A DNA stretch of 64,000 nucleotides from Streptococcus cristatus (GCF_003943515.1 NZ_RJPT01000003.1:96673-160672); one strand, 5' to 3'; shown: positions 35,129-45,017, numbered from the stretch's first letter. The notes: generated from the letters alone by a model not told the origin. Numbers and translations: made by a program.

Positions 35129-35583
35129 TTATGAAACATTTTTTTCCAAAGGGAGGTTTTCTTGTGGGTAGATGGTTTACTCTCTGCTGGGTGGAGGATG
35201 TCGGCAAATTGTTTGCTCAAGTCCTTTTCTTCTATGGTCACAGGATGATCGCTATGAATCACCAAACCAAAAGGAGAGGATTGGCAAAAAGCAGAGACGA
35301 TGGTGGCCTCGCAGCCTAAATCTTTGGCGGTTTTTAGGTAGAAAACCTGCTGGCTGGATATGACTTCAGGAGATATTTTGACTGTGACGGGATGGTAGCT
35401 TTCAGTGATGTATTCGACTATTTCTTTAAAATGCTTCTTTAGAAGCGAGGAATTGGCATCCGAAATAGAGCAGTAAGCAATCACCCGCTCTTCAAAAGTT
35501 TCCAAAAATTTGCGCTGTTCATCAGGATTGAGCTTAGCATTTCCCTGAGATTTTTCCATGATAATGTTATTTAGATCTGTCAT
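35125..35583 (-). CDS. DUF1694 (YueI-like) family protein
   Basis: Protein of 152 residues, cytoplasmic. The helical N-terminus (around LNPDEQRKFLETFEERV) and the internal VTVKISPEV and CEATIVSAF strands fit the DUF1694 family, whose fold resembles an RNA- or tRNA-binding type but whose function is unknown. The C-terminus is lysine- and tryptophan-containing (KKTSLWKKMF). A TGATATACT box ends six bases before the ATG, predicting a leaderless message. Coupled to the NTF2-like gene downstream. Confidence 0.72.
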   Translation of the reverse strand: MTDLNNIIMEKSQGNAKLNPDEQRKFLETFEERVIAYCSISDANSSLLKKHFKEIVEYITESYHPVTVKISPEVISSQQVFYLKTAKDLGCEATIVSAFCQSSPFGLVIHSDHPVTIEEKDLSKQFADILHPAESKPSTHKKTSLWKKMFHK

Positions 35584-35589
35584 ATTTCT

Positions 35590-35598
35590 AGTATATCA
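35590..35598 (-). promoter_or_regulatory. Extended -10 promoter, predicted leaderless start of DUF1694 gene
   Basis: On the minus strand TGATATACT ends six bases before the ATG at 35583. Confidence 0.5.
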
Positions 35599-35700
35599 TA
35601 AATAAAGGATTTCTGATTTTCAAACTGTTAAGAAAAAGATAGAATGTAACCGATTGCATTTTAAAAATTGTGATTTTTCAAGCAAAGCTGCTGTTTTTCC

Positions 35701-35729
35701 TTGAAAAAAAAGCGCTTTTGAGGTATCAT
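35701..35729 (+). promoter_or_regulatory. Promoter of eno with a palindrome in the spacer
   Basis: TTGAAA (35701-35706), a 17-base spacer and TATCAT (35724-35729). The spacer holds the perfect palindrome AAAAGCGCTTTT (35708-35719), which resembles the core of a CcpA cre site but misses its outer TG and CA. Confidence 0.7.
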
Positions 35730-35749
35730 AGACTAGTAAATAATTTTAA

Positions 35750-37072
<1,323 letters not shown>

Positions 37073-37093
37073 TTCCTTCTAATGGAATGAAGC

Positions 37094-37124
37094 AAATCCC
37101 TTGAGGCTAACTCAAGGGATTTTT
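37094..37124 (+). terminator. Intrinsic terminator of eno
   Basis: AAATCCCTTGAG, loop GCTAA, CTCAAGGGATTT, then Ts. Confidence 0.92.
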
Positions 37125-37148
37125 AATAAATAAGGGGAGACTTTTGGG

Positions 37149-37682
37149 ATGTTGTATTTCATTTTGTATATCCTAAGCAGAGAGTGGCTAGCTCTTACTG
37201 TTTTATTTATAGGCCTCTTTTTGGCTTATAAACGCAAATCATGCTCTCTGGCACTTTTGGCAGTTCTATTATTTCTTATAATTACCAGTATATTCTGGTA
37301 TCCTCGGTTCAGCCCATGGTTTGCTTTTCCCTTTTTGTTTCTCGCTTTCTATTTATTGGTAAAAAGATATAGGTGGGTTCTTTATCCCGCTCTTGCTCTA
37401 GGAGTATTGTTAGTGGCATTTTCTCCTATTCTTGGGATATTTTTTACGGTTTATGTTCCGGTGAACCATTATGCCTATCTTGAGGAAAAAGGGCAGACAG
37501 TTGTGGTTCGGGAAGATTACTATGGAGCATTTTTTAGTGAAAGCGATATAGAAATCACGACCTATGTAAATGGTCAACTCCCTCTTGCTAATAAGATAGT
37601 TTATAAAAGGGTTGCTCAACCCTTGACAAGCGAACGACTGGAAGAATTACATGTTTTTATGAATCGGAAATGGACTAAATAA
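37149..37682 (+). CDS. Small membrane protein with C-terminal exposed domain, unknown function
   Basis: Not recognised. Protein of 177 residues: four to five hydrophobic helices fill residues about 1-110, ending near VPVNHYAY, followed by a soluble domain of about 65 residues with EDYYGAFFSESDIEI. AAGGGGAGA precedes the ATG. Only 24 bases separate it from the eno terminator, so it may rely on read-through. Codon use is ordinary, unlike eno. Confidence 0.65.
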   Translation: MLYFILYILSREWLALTVLFIGLFLAYKRKSCSLALLAVLLFLIITSIFWYPRFSPWFAFPFLFLAFYLLVKRYRWVLYPALALGVLLVAFSPILGIFFTVYVPVNHYAYLEEKGQTVVVREDYYGAFFSESDIEITTYVNGQLPLANKIVYKRVAQPLTSERLEELHVFMNRKWTK

Positions 37683-37695
37683 GGCTCGATCAAAT

Positions 37696-37732
37696 AAAAA
37701 AGCTGTTGGATTTTCATCCAACAGCTTTTTTT
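37696..37732. terminator. Bidirectional intrinsic terminator
   Basis: AAAAAAGCTGTTGGA, loop TTTTC, TCCAACAGCTTTTTTT. It sits between convergent genes, so it can serve both strands. Confidence 0.92.
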
Positions 37733-37742
37733 AATTAAGATT

Positions 37743-37928
37743 TTAGAAAATAGACTTAACTTTGTTGATGACGTCGTTGAGCCCTTTTGAATTTGCTACT
37801 AAATCTTTTGCCTTATCTAAGTATTCGCCCAGCTCATCCTTGTGGTCTTCGACAAACTTCTTAGCTGCATCAAAATCTTTCTTTTCGATCAATTCTTTTA
37901 CTTGATTAAACAATTCTACTGGATTCAT
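37743..37928 (-). CDS. Small charged helical protein of 61 residues, unknown function
   Basis: Not recognised. Start MNPVELFNQVKELIEKK with AAAGGAG at a good distance. The protein is nearly all helical, rich in Lys, Asp and Glu, with no signal peptide and no Cys. Heptad-like hydrophobic spacing suggests a small helical bundle or an amphipathic oligomer. It lies 31 bases after the lactonase gene and before a shared terminator, so it is probably the second gene of that operon. Confidence 0.7.
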   Translation of the reverse strand: MNPVELFNQVKELIEKKDFDAAKKFVEDHKDELGEYLDKAKDLVANSKGLNDVINKVKSIF

Positions 37929-37959
37929 TTTGAATGCTCCTTTGATAATTTTCTTTTGA

Positions 37960-38970
37960 TTATTGGAAGGTCACGCAGACAGCTTCTGGCACATAGAAAT
38001 CATGAGAAATTTCTGTTAATCGGCCTGTTTCAGGATCGCGTTTGAAAATAGTTGCATTGTCCGAGTCTTGGTGAACAGCGATGAGGTAGTTTTGGTCAGG
38101 GGTGATATTGAAATCACGTGGATTTTTGCCCTTTGTTGGCGTGATTTCAACGAGCTGTAGGCTTCCATCAGCTAGAATTTGATAAACCGCTATTGAGTCA
38201 TGGCCACGGTTAGAGCCATAGAGGAATTTACCGTCTGCTGAAAGGCGGATGGCTGCAGTTCCGTTAAAATCTTTAAATTCTTCTGGGAGAGTTGAGACGG
38301 TCTGCATGTGTTCAAACTGACCAACGCCGTCATAAATCAATACTTCGATAGTAGAATTTAGTTCGCAGATAAGGTAAGCAATTTTATAGTGGTTATGAAA
38401 GACAATGTGACGTGCCCCGGCCCCAGCAGCACATGTGTAGGTGGCCAGTTTGTTTAGTTGTCCGTCTTCCGTCACATCGTAGGTGGTGACTTGGTCTGTT
38501 CCGAGGTCGCAGGTAACTAGATATTGATCGGGAGTCAAGTCAGCATAGTGGACATGAGCAGAGGCTTGATTGGCGTGGGGTCCTTGCCCGATGTGGGTGT
38601 CTGAATCAGCCAGTTTTAGGCTGCCATCTTTTTGTTGCTTGTAGATCAGCACTTGTCCCTTGTGGTAGTTAGCTCCGTAGACAAGACCTCTTTCATTATC
38701 TACAGCAACATAGCAAAGAGGCGCGCCTTCTTCAACCACATGATTGAGAAGATGTCTCTGTTGGTTATAGGCCGCAATCCCGCCTTGTCCGTCTTTTGAA
38801 CCAACGGTGTACAGATGACCAGCTTGGTCAAAGGCTAGATAAGTGGGGCTTGGCTCTTCGGCTACTAATTCTAAGTTTGAGAGTTGTCCCTTTTCAGTAT
38901 CAAAATCCGCCTTATAAATTCCTTTGGAAACTCGTCGGGTGTATGTTCCAAAATAAACTGTTTGAGTCAT
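37960..38970 (-). CDS. Lactonase family beta-propeller (6-phosphogluconolactonase-like)
   Basis: Protein of 336 residues with the seven-bladed propeller pattern of the YbhE/YkgB lactonase family. Family segments: YFGTYTRR (N-terminus), QGPHANQASAHVHY, VTCDLGTDQV, GARHIVFH, YGSNRGHDSIAVY and GKNPRDFNITPD. Members hydrolyse 6-phosphogluconolactone or other lactones; in a streptococcus with an incomplete oxidative pentose phosphate path the true substrate is uncertain. An extended -10 (TGGTATAAT) and GAGGTGG precede it. Confidence 0.88.
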   Translation of the reverse strand: MTQTVYFGTYTRRVSKGIYKADFDTEKGQLSNLELVAEEPSPTYLAFDQAGHLYTVGSKDGQGGIAAYNQQRHLLNHVVEEGAPLCYVAVDNERGLVYGANYHKGQVLIYKQQKDGSLKLADSDTHIGQGPHANQASAHVHYADLTPDQYLVTCDLGTDQVTTYDVTEDGQLNKLATYTCAAGAGARHIVFHNHYKIAYLICELNSTIEVLIYDGVGQFEHMQTVSTLPEEFKDFNGTAAIRLSADGKFLYGSNRGHDSIAVYQILADGSLQLVEITPTKGKNPRDFNITPDQNYLIAVHQDSDNATIFKRDPETGRLTEISHDFYVPEAVCVTFQ

Positions 38971-38999
38971 GTTTCCACCTCATTTTTTAAAATCAATCT

Positions 39000-39008
39000 A
39001 TTATACCA
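39000..39008 (-). promoter_or_regulatory. Extended -10 promoter of the lactonase gene
   Basis: On the minus strand TGGTATAAT is followed by a leader of about 25 bases that includes GAGGTGG. Confidence 0.6.
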
Positions 39009-39161
39009 TAAAACGACTTAAGAAGCTGTTTGGATAGGAAAAGTCCTGTATCTAGAGGACAATCTCCAATTTTATTAAAAAATAGATAAAAAACAGATGG
39101 TGGGTAGGAAGGGGATAGAACACTTTGATAGAATGGAATTGTTCAAAAAAACAAATACGAT

Positions 39162-39186
39162 CAGGAAAGCTCAAAATTCCTGTTTT
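39162..39186 (+). promoter_or_regulatory. Short hairpin with T-run in the leader of the lipoprotein-efflux operon
   Basis: CAGGAA and TTCCTG flank nine bases and are followed by TTTT, 22 bases before the lipoprotein ATG. It could be an attenuator or a response-regulator site. A -10-like TAGAAT lies upstream at 39129-39134. Confidence 0.35.
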
Positions 39187-39207
39187 CTAAAACAAAGGAG
39201 AAATCAA

Positions 39208-39474
39208 ATGAACGTAAAAAAATTCGCTATGCTTGTAACTCTTATCGGAATGTCTGTCTTTTTCCTAGCTGCATGTGGTTCTAAGAATGCTGACAATAAA
39301 GAAATTAGCGATGGGAAAAAAGTAGATTTTAAGAAAGATGCTGTTGATCAAAAAACGAAAACAGTAGACGGCAAGGAAGTGACAGAGTACACCATGCCGG
39401 ATGGAAATGTAATTCAAATCCCAGCGGATGGAGAAGAATTACCAACAGATGAATCTGAATCAACTGATAAATAA
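39208..39474 (+). CDS. Small lipoprotein at the head of an efflux/two-component operon
   Basis: Protein of 88 residues from the ATG at 39208 (AAAGGAGAAATCAA upstream; the longer reading from 39097 has no ribosome-binding site). A signal peptide with lipobox LAAC puts the lipidated Cys at about residue 23. The mature part is short, charged and acidic at the end (GEELPTDESESTDK), with a small domain around EYTMPDGNVIQIP. No family is recognised. Its place directly before the MacA-like adaptor suggests it helps that system, perhaps as a surface sensor or capture factor. Confidence 0.8.
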   Translation: MNVKKFAMLVTLIGMSVFFLAACGSKNADNKEISDGKKVDFKKDAVDQKTKTVDGKEVTEYTMPDGNVIQIPADGEELPTDESESTDK

Positions 39475-39502
39475 AAGTTAGAACTTGTAGGTTGGAGGCA
39501 AT

Positions 39503-40768
39503 ATGTTTCAAAGAAAAAAAATGAATCGTAAAACCATAATATTGGGCAGCACGGTCATTCTCGCTTGTGCTGGGCTGGGAGGCTATGTACTTCTCAATCA
39601 GGTTAATCAAAAACAGGCCATGCAAATGGTTGATAATAAGATTGATTCTCTGACGGTCCAGGATGCTGTCAATAACAGTAAAAAAACAAGCCTGGTTTTA
39701 TCTGGAGAAGTAGTTGCTAACAATAGTAGTAAGGTCAAGATTGACCCATCAAAAGGTGAAGTTAAGGAAGTATTCGTCAAAAATGGCGATACTGTTACAC
39801 AAGGGCAGCCCCTCTTTTCCTATGTGACGTCTCAGGAATTGACAGCTCAGTCTGCTCAGTATGATGCTCAAGCTAAGGCCAACGGCATTACGACTGCTCA
39901 AACCAGCGCATCAATCAAATGGGAAACTTATAACCGTAAGCTGGCTAGTCTCAATGCCCTTAGGAATAAATACAATTCTAGTAAGGATGAATCTTTGTTA
40001 GATCAGATAAAATCTGCTGAAGATGAGCTGGCTCAAGCGCTAAGTGACGCTAAGACTGCTGACAATGAAGTAACGAATGCGCAGATTGAGGCTGAAAAGG
40101 CTCAGGTGACAGCTCAGACGGAATCAGACCGCATGAAATATGATACCGTGACGGCTGATACAGCGGGAACCATTACCTCTATGAACGAAGATCTTCCGAC
40201 TCAGTCCAAAGCTAAAAAGGAAGAAGAAACCTTTATCGAAATCATGGACAAGTCCAAGACTTTGGTAAAAGGAACTGTCAGCGAATTTGACCGTGAGAAG
40301 CTGAGCGTGGGTCAGAGAGTAGATATTGTAGATCGCAAGGATCCTAAGAAGCGCTGGAGTGGCACCGTCACTCAGGTCGGCACCTTGACAACTGCGAATG
40401 CTGGAAATAGCAATGGTGGAAATAAACAACAGGAAAACCCCAACCAAGGCAAGTTCCCTTATACTGTCGAGCTGGATCAAGGCGGTGAAATGCCACTTGT
40501 AGGCTCCCATTCTTATGTCAATGTCGTAGAAAATGCTCCTGAAGCCGGCAAAGTTGTCGTCAATAAGGCCTATACTTTCAGTAAAAATGGCAAGACCTAT
40601 GTCTGGAAGGTAGAGGGTAAAAAGGTGAAAATGAAGGAAGTCAAGATCAAGAAAGTCTCTGACCGTTTGGTAGAGATTACAGAAGGCTTGACTATGAATG
40701 ATACCATTTCGACGCCTAGAGAAGGCATGAAAGACGGAATGGAGGTAGGACAGAATGTTAAAGCTTAA
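39503..40768 (+). CDS. MacA/HlyD-like efflux adaptor protein
   Basis: Membrane-fusion-type adaptor of 421 residues. One N-terminal membrane helix (about residues 10-30), a lipoyl-like strand region (SGEVVANNSSKVKIDPSKGEVKEVFVKNGDTV), an Ala/Gln/Glu-rich alpha-hairpin (about residues 115-215), then the second lipoyl half (DTAGTITSMNEDL) and beta-barrel domain. In Gram-positive bacteria such adaptors bridge a MacB-type permease to the outside. GGAGG precedes the ATG. The next gene overlaps by 14 bases. Confidence 0.88.
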   Translation: MFQRKKMNRKTIILGSTVILACAGLGGYVLLNQVNQKQAMQMVDNKIDSLTVQDAVNNSKKTSLVLSGEVVANNSSKVKIDPSKGEVKEVFVKNGDTVTQGQPLFSYVTSQELTAQSAQYDAQAKANGITTAQTSASIKWETYNRKLASLNALRNKYNSSKDESLLDQIKSAEDELAQALSDAKTADNEVTNAQIEAEKAQVTAQTESDRMKYDTVTADTAGTITSMNEDLPTQSKAKKEEETFIEIMDKSKTLVKGTVSEFDREKLSVGQRVDIVDRKDPKKRWSGTVTQVGTLTTANAGNSNGGNKQQENPNQGKFPYTVELDQGGEMPLVGSHSYVNVVENAPEAGKVVVNKAYTFSKNGKTYVWKVEGKKVKMKEVKIKKVSDRLVEITEGLTMNDTISTPREGMKDGMEVGQNVKA

Positions 40769-41429
40769 GAACATCCACAAATCTTATCAACAGGGCAGTC
40801 AGGAATTTCCGATTTTGAAAGGAATTGATTTGCATGTGAAAGAGGGGGATTTTCTAGCGATCATGGGGCCGTCTGGATCAGGTAAGTCCACTTTGATGAA
40901 CATTATCGGCTGTTTGGACAAGGCTAGCGCAGGTTCTTATCATATCGAAGGAACTGACGTCTCTGACTTATCCGACAACCAACTATCTGATTTGCGTAAT
41001 CAGAAAATTGGCTTTGTTTTCCAGAATTTCAACCTCATGCCCAAGCTGACAGCCTGTCAGAATGTTGAACTGCCTCTGACTTACATGAAAGTTCCTAAAA
41101 AAGAGCGACGCGAGCGCGCTTTGGAAATGCTACGACTGGTCGGTCTGGAAGAAAGAAGTGACTTCAAGCCGATGGAGCTGTCCGGCGGTCAAAAGCAACG
41201 GGTAGCCATTGCGCGTGCCCTTGTGACCAATCCCAGCTTTATCTTGGGAGACGAGCCGACTGGGGCGCTGGATACCAAGACCAGTGTTCAGATTATGGAG
41301 CTTTTCAAGCAATTTAATGAACAAGGCAAGACCATTGTCATCATTACCCACGAGCCGGAAGTGGCTCAGCTTTGCAAGCAAACGGTTGTCTTGCGGGACG
41401 GTAATATAGAGACTCGGGCATTAGGATAG
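40755..41429 (+). CDS. ABC transporter ATPase (MacB-type)
   Basis: ATPase of 224 residues of the LolD/MacB/FtsE class: Walker A GPSGSGKST, Q-loop FVFQNFNLMP, signature LSGGQKQR, Walker B FILGDEPTGALD and H-loop ITHEP. Powers the permease encoded 11 bases downstream. Overlaps the adaptor gene. A three-part efflux system of this kind in pneumococcus is linked to antimicrobial-peptide resistance; the substrate here is not known. Confidence 0.92.
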   Translation: MLKLKNIHKSYQQGSQEFPILKGIDLHVKEGDFLAIMGPSGSGKSTLMNIIGCLDKASAGSYHIEGTDVSDLSDNQLSDLRNQKIGFVFQNFNLMPKLTACQNVELPLTYMKVPKKERRERALEMLRLVGLEERSDFKPMELSGGQKQRVAIARALVTNPSFILGDEPTGALDTKTSVQIMELFKQFNEQGKTIVIITHEPEVAQLCKQTVVLRDGNIETRALG

Positions 41430-41440
41430 AAGGGGGCTAT

Positions 41441-42658
41441 ATGGAAGATATTTTTGTAGCTCTAAACTCAATCCTGTCCCACAAAATGCGCTCTATGCTG
41501 ACCATGCTGGGGATTATCATCGGGATTGGCGCTATTATTGCTATCTTTTCTATCATTGAAGGAAATACAGAAAATACCAAGCGCCAGCTGATCGGTGGCA
41601 CTAATAATACCATTAAGGTTGTTTACGATAAGAAAAGCGCCATCGATCCCTCTATCCCAGAGAAATCCCAAGCGCAGAAGCCTTCCTACATTCCCTTCAT
41701 GGGAGAGGATGTCTTATCCAAAATCAAGGAAATTCCTGGAGTTAAAAATGCTTTGATGACCTATGGGGCGGACGAAAAGATTTACTATCTCAGTCAAAAG
41801 TCATCTGGCAAGGTTCAGGCAGTTTCCCAGTCAGTAGCTGATATCAAGCAGCAACGACTGTTGGAAGGGGAGGGCTTTGACTCTGAAGCCTTCAAAAATC
41901 AAGAGCAAGTAACCTACCTAGAAAAGTCTCTTTATGATACCCTCTTTCCTAAGGGGGATGGTATCGGTAAGTATGTAGAAGTCAAGGGCAATCCTTTTAA
42001 AGTTATCGGCGTCTTTGAGTCTACTGAGCAGAGTGGCTTAACCTCTGGTTCGGAAAAGGTGGCCTATATTCCTCTGCAACAATGGCATCGGATTTTTGAT
42101 ACCATCAATGTCAGTCCAGAAGTCACCGTTCAGACCCACAAAGCCGATGATTTGAAAAAGGTGGCTAAGAAAGTTAGTGACTATCTCAATCAGCAGATGC
42201 CTCAGTCAGACTATATGTTTGGTGTGTTAAATCTGCAAGAATTTGAGCGTCAATTGGATAACCTCAACCAGTCTAACTTTGTCTTGCTAGCGGGTATTGC
42301 CAGCATCTCCCTCTTAGTCGGAGGTATTGGGGTTATGAATATCATGCTGGTCTCAGTGACAGAGCGGACACGTGAAATCGGGATTAAAAAGGCTCTGGGA
42401 GCTCGGCGAAAGATCATTCTCAAGCAGTTCCTGATCGAAGCGGTCATCCTGACTCTGATGGGAGGAGTTATTGGTGTGGTAGCAGGTATCGCCTCTGGCT
42501 TTGCTATTACCCAGTCTCTGGCCTACCCATATATTTTATCTCTATTTTCGGTCTTTGTAAGTTTGCTCTTTTGTTGTATAATAGGAGTAGTATTTGGGCT
42601 CCTGCCGGCTGTGAAAGCATCCAAGCTGGATCCAATTGAAGCCCTGCGATTTGAATAA
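41441..42658 (+). CDS. MacB-type ABC transporter permease
   Basis: Permease of 405 residues with the MacB plan: a first membrane helix (about residues 18-40), a large extracellular domain (about 45-275), then three helices in an FtsX-like domain (about 285-400). Typical family segments are MLGIIIGIGAIIAI, GVMNIMLVSVTERTREIGIKKALGARR and SKLDPIEALRFE at the end. It probably works as a mechanotransmitter that exports peptides or drugs from the cell surface. The response regulator gene starts 21 bases later. Confidence 0.92.
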   Translation: MEDIFVALNSILSHKMRSMLTMLGIIIGIGAIIAIFSIIEGNTENTKRQLIGGTNNTIKVVYDKKSAIDPSIPEKSQAQKPSYIPFMGEDVLSKIKEIPGVKNALMTYGADEKIYYLSQKSSGKVQAVSQSVADIKQQRLLEGEGFDSEAFKNQEQVTYLEKSLYDTLFPKGDGIGKYVEVKGNPFKVIGVFESTEQSGLTSGSEKVAYIPLQQWHRIFDTINVSPEVTVQTHKADDLKKVAKKVSDYLNQQMPQSDYMFGVLNLQEFERQLDNLNQSNFVLLAGIASISLLVGGIGVMNIMLVSVTERTREIGIKKALGARRKIILKQFLIEAVILTLMGGVIGVVAGIASGFAITQSLAYPYILSLFSVFVSLLFCCIIGVVFGLLPAVKASKLDPIEALRFE

Positions 42659-42679
42659 ATAAAGGAGAATCAAGCGTAT

Positions 42680-43336
42680 ATGCACAAGATTTTAGTAGTG
42701 GAAGACGATACTACGATCAATCAAGTCATTTGTGAATTTTTAAAAGAAAGTAACTATGCAGTTACACCAGTCTTTGATGGAGGCGAGGCTTTGCTTCAAT
42801 TTGAAGCAGAGTCTTTTGACTTAGTTATTTTAGACATGATGTTGCCAACCATGAGTGGACTGGATGTCCTCAAGGAAATTCGCAAGACTTCTCAGATTCC
42901 GGTCATGATCCTGACGGCACTAGATGATGAGTACACTCAGCTGGTCAGCTTTAACCACCTCATCAGTGACTATGTGACCAAGCCTTTCTCACCGCTAATC
43001 TTGGTCAAACGGATCGAGAATATTCTGCGACGAAATACGGTTGCGTCAGAGATTACTGTCGGTGAATTGACCGTCTCTATCGATGATTGTACTGTTTATT
43101 GGCAGGAAGAAAAGATGCCTCTGACCAAGAAAGAGTACGAAATCTTGCAGGCTCTAGCCAAGAGAAAAGATCACTTAGTGACCCGCGATCAGCTCATGAA
43201 TACCATCTGGGGTTACAGCGAGCTGGACAGCCGGGTGCTGGATAATCATATCAAGAATATTCGTAAGAAGATTCCAGGTATTCCTCTGAAAACCATCACA
43301 GGTATGGGCTATCAGCTTGGAGGAGAAGACACGTGA
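42680..43336 (+). CDS. OmpR-family response regulator
   Basis: Protein of 218 residues: receiver domain with the acidic pair at residues 9-10, phospho-acceptor Asp52 (VILDMM), Thr in ILTALD and Lys in VTKPF; then a winged-helix DNA-binding domain (about residues 125-215). Its stop overlaps the GTG of the kinase (GTGA). It follows the efflux genes directly, so it probably controls that operon. Confidence 0.93.
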   Translation: MHKILVVEDDTTINQVICEFLKESNYAVTPVFDGGEALLQFEAESFDLVILDMMLPTMSGLDVLKEIRKTSQIPVMILTALDDEYTQLVSFNHLISDYVTKPFSPLILVKRIENILRRNTVASEITVGELTVSIDDCTVYWQEEKMPLTKKEYEILQALAKRKDHLVTRDQLMNTIWGYSELDSRVLDNHIKNIRKKIPGIPLKTITGMGYQLGGEDT

Positions 43337-44709
43337 AGATTGTCAAAAAGAACTTCCTCTTGACGACTTTCATCATCTTTGTCGTTGTGACGATCGTTCT
43401 ATCCACTCTCTATTTCGCCATGCCGGTTTATTACCAGCAGGTCAAGGGAGGAGAAGCCCAGCGTGAGTTTGCTCAGGTAGCCAAGCAGGTCAAGGGAAAG
43501 TCCAGCCAAGAAATCAGTGAGCTCTTGAGCAATTATAGCAAAAAAAGCAATCAGATCTGGTTCACCTTGCTGGCGAAAGACAATACGATTCTTTACCCAG
43601 CACTTGAAACGAATGGAGAAAGCTCTCTCCAGCTGACCATTGTTCCGACCATTGCCAATAGCAATTATGAGAGTAAGACCCTGTCAGAAAGTTTTCGGAC
43701 ATCAGATGGCAAAGAAGTAGTCCTGCGTGGGGAATATTCCCTGCAACCCGTTTCGGATGCCAGTCGGATCTTGCTCAATCTCTATCCCTTTGTATTATTC
43801 TTGTCGCTGAGTCTGGGTGGGCTTGCCGCCTATCTCTATAGTCGGACCTCCAGTCAGCGGATTAAGGATATCTCTTCTAGCACTCGACAAATGACGAGTC
43901 TGCTTCCAGACGTTTCCTGTCAGGTGAAAGGGCATGACGAGATTGCTGATTTGGCTCAGGATATCAATCACTTATATGCTAACCTCTTAACCAGTATGGA
44001 AGCTCTGCGATTAGAAAATGAGAAAGTCGCAGAAAGCGAGCGCGAAAAGGCAGAATTTCTCCGAATGACCTCCCACGAACTCAAGACCCCCATCACCAGC
44101 ATGATGGGAATGATTGACGGGATGATTTATGGAGTGGGTGATTTTAAAGATCGGGACAAATACCTACAGAAGTGCCGCGAAATATTGGAAGAACAATCAG
44201 GCTTAGTTCAGTCTATCCTAGCCATTTCAAAGCTAGAAATGACCATGGAGACAGAGCGAGAAATCTTCTCTCTCAAAGAGCTGCTTGAAGCAAATATCAG
44301 TACCTACAAGGTTCTAGCTGACCTCAAGCATTATCAATTTAATGTCCAACTTACAGAAACAAAAGTCCGAGGAAATAAGACCTATTTACTGAAAGCTATT
44401 AAAAATCTGATTGATAATGCCTTCCATTATACAGTAGAAGGCGGAGAAATCTTGGTTCGTTTAGAAGATGGAGTATTAATTGTAGAAAATGAAGCTGAGC
44501 GAGTGTTGGATGAATCACAGATTCAGCAGATTTTCCAGCCGTTTTATCGACCAGACTACAGTCGCAATCGTAAGGATGGCGGTACAGGACTGGGACTCTT
44601 TATCGTGCAGCAAATTTTAGAAAAGCACCATCTCACTTATCGCTTTGAAGCAGTTGAAAATAAGTGGATGCGCTTCACGATTTTTTTACCTCAAATGGAA
44701 CAGATATGA
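43333..44709 (+). CDS. Sensor histidine kinase
   Basis: Kinase of 458 residues starting at GTG. First membrane helix about residues 8-28, extracytoplasmic sensor of about 115 residues, second helix near 148-170, HAMP region, then the phospho-acceptor His248 in TSHELKTP and an ATPase domain with NLIDNAFHYT (N box) and GGTGLGLFIV (G box). The large outer sensor suggests an external ligand, possibly the compound that the MacAB-like pump exports. The stop codon at 44707-44709 overlaps the start of repeat copy C. Confidence 0.92.
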   Translation: MKIVKKNFLLTTFIIFVVVTIVLSTLYFAMPVYYQQVKGGEAQREFAQVAKQVKGKSSQEISELLSNYSKKSNQIWFTLLAKDNTILYPALETNGESSLQLTIVPTIANSNYESKTLSESFRTSDGKEVVLRGEYSLQPVSDASRILLNLYPFVLFLSLSLGGLAAYLYSRTSSQRIKDISSSTRQMTSLLPDVSCQVKGHDEIADLAQDINHLYANLLTSMEALRLENEKVAESEREKAEFLRMTSHELKTPITSMMGMIDGMIYGVGDFKDRDKYLQKCREILEEQSGLVQSILAISKLEMTMETEREIFSLKELLEANISTYKVLADLKHYQFNVQLTETKVRGNKTYLLKAIKNLIDNAFHYTVEGGEILVRLEDGVLIVENEAERVLDESQIQQIFQPFYRPDYSRNRKDGGTGLGLFIVQQILEKHHLTYRFEAVENKWMRFTIFLPQMEQI

Positions 44710-44886
44710 GGCTGGGACAAAGTCCTAGCCTCTCAATTGTTTGGATTGTCGAGCAAGACGCAGTGGTTGAGTGGGCTCTACTAGGCTGATTTCATTAGCT
44801 TTTACAGCTCTACTCAACTGTGCGGAGGTGGGACGACGAAATCGAATTCTAATGAATTACTGATTTCTGTCCCACTCTCATTTTTG
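44708..44886 (-). repeat. Dispersed structured repeat, copy C (three-hairpin element, inverted)
   Basis: The reverse complement of copies A and B with a few base changes and two small deletions. Read on the minus strand it again gives three hairpins and ends in GAGGCTAGGACTTTGTCCCAGCCTC. Unlike A and B it lies between two genes on the same strand, directly after the kinase stop codon. Confidence 0.85.
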
Positions 44887-44960
44887 CTTGGATTTTTATA
44901 GGATAAATGTTTGAAAAGCACTTTTATTCAAGTTTTGTTTTAAATTTAAAAGAAAAGCGC

Positions 44961-44974
44961 GAAAAACGCTTACA
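44961..44974. promoter_or_regulatory. cre-like site upstream of the ATP synthase operon
   Basis: GAAAAACGCTTACA matches 12 of 14 positions of the CcpA consensus TGAAARCGYTTWCA. It lies just upstream of the atp promoter. Confidence 0.45.
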
Positions 44975-44988
44975 ATATCACAAAATAA

Positions 44989-45017
44989 TTGACTATTACC
45001 TTTATTAGGAGTAAACT
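44989..45017 (+). promoter_or_regulatory. Promoter of the atp operon
   Basis: TTGACT (44989-44994), a 17-base spacer and TAAACT (45012-45017), 39 bases before atpE. Confidence 0.55.
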
